Assembly (NCBI RefSeq): GCF_025370755.1
Contig: NZ_JAMXFC010000009.1
Location: 98,967-162,966, forward strand
DNA: 64,000 bases
Reading direction: 5' to 3'
DNA from: Laspinema sp. D2d
GTDB taxonomy: Bacteria > Cyanobacteriota > Cyanobacteriia > Cyanobacteriales > Laspinemataceae
How positions within the stretch are numbered: position 1 is the first letter of the stretch; each line of letters starts with the position of its first letter. The notes beneath the pieces are model-generated. The model searched no databases, had not been told where the DNA came from, and saw nothing but the letters and a program-made list of their open reading frames with translations. Positions 63,981 through 64,000 of this stretch are shown here, in pieces. Made by a program: the position numbers and the translations under genes.

Positions 63981-64000
63981 ATGGCAGGTCGGATGAAGCT
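63981..64000 (+). CDS. start of a gene cut by the window edge
   Basis: Six codons (MAGRMK) follow an ATG with GAGGTG four bases upstream. Too short to identify. The preceding AT-rich sequence could be the edge of an insertion sequence, but I cannot show it. Confidence 0.35.

Overview
The window comes from a cyanobacterium, most likely a filamentous, motile member of the Oscillatoriales group. Evidence: the HIP1 octamer GCGATCGC and its GGCGATCG core are scattered throughout; there are genes typical of the phylum (a complete pil/hmp chemosensory locus with HmpF, KGK-domain proteins, DUF3318, DUF3352, System II cytochrome c assembly, CofH, a Uma2-type nuclease); and intergenic DNA is long and rich in GC-rich palindromes. 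Genus-level placement is inference. I found no tRNA, rRNA or CRISPR array.

Layout. 1-16 kb is mostly housekeeping and metabolism mixed with signalling: a truncated PAS/GAF sensor, an alpha/beta hydrolase, a GH57 glycosidase, a prolyl oligopeptidase, a REC-GAF-PAS-PAS histidine kinase, an RlmL-type rRNA methyltransferase, a cyclophilin, a helix-turn-helix conserved protein, a TenA-like protein and an ABC-F ATPase. 16-28.7 kb holds an unusual fusion of a tyrosine-recombinase core-binding domain to a lambda-R-like lysozyme, small exported and membrane proteins, a pair of translationally coupled giant sensor kinases and an HD-domain phosphohydrolase.

28.8-44.8 kb is the motility chemosensory locus. 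Five minus-strand genes run in the order PatA-type regulator (pilG), CheY-like (pilH), CheW-like (pilI), MCP (pilJ) and CheA hybrid (pilL). Across about 1.7 kb of non-coding, structured DNA lies the divergent hmpF. Together they should pass a taxis signal to type IV pili: PilJ senses, PilI couples it to the PilL kinase, and PilG/PilH are phosphoryl acceptors; HmpF links the pathway to the pilus poles.

44.8-58.4 kb contains tilS, three tandem KGK-domain genes, the CcsA/CcsB cytochrome assembly protein, a DUF3352 membrane-anchored protein, cofH (deazaflavin FO synthesis), a polyisoprenyl-phosphate type GT2, a DUF3318 protein, a small zinc-ribbon protein and a large GAF/PAS/GGDEF/EAL enzyme. 58.4-64 kb is the most accessory-looking part: 1.1 kb of non-coding DNA with two intrinsic terminators, then type I hsdM and hsdS with no hsdR in view, a Uma2-type nuclease and the first codons of another gene at the right edge.

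The signalling content is very high: four large PAS/GAF-type sensor proteins, one GGDEF/EAL enzyme and a full chemosensory array in 64 kb. Best candidates for something new are the recombinase/lysozyme membrane fusion, the repeated Leu-Phe-acidic motif array in PilL, the structured leader upstream of pilG, and the possible RNA switch upstream of hsdM.
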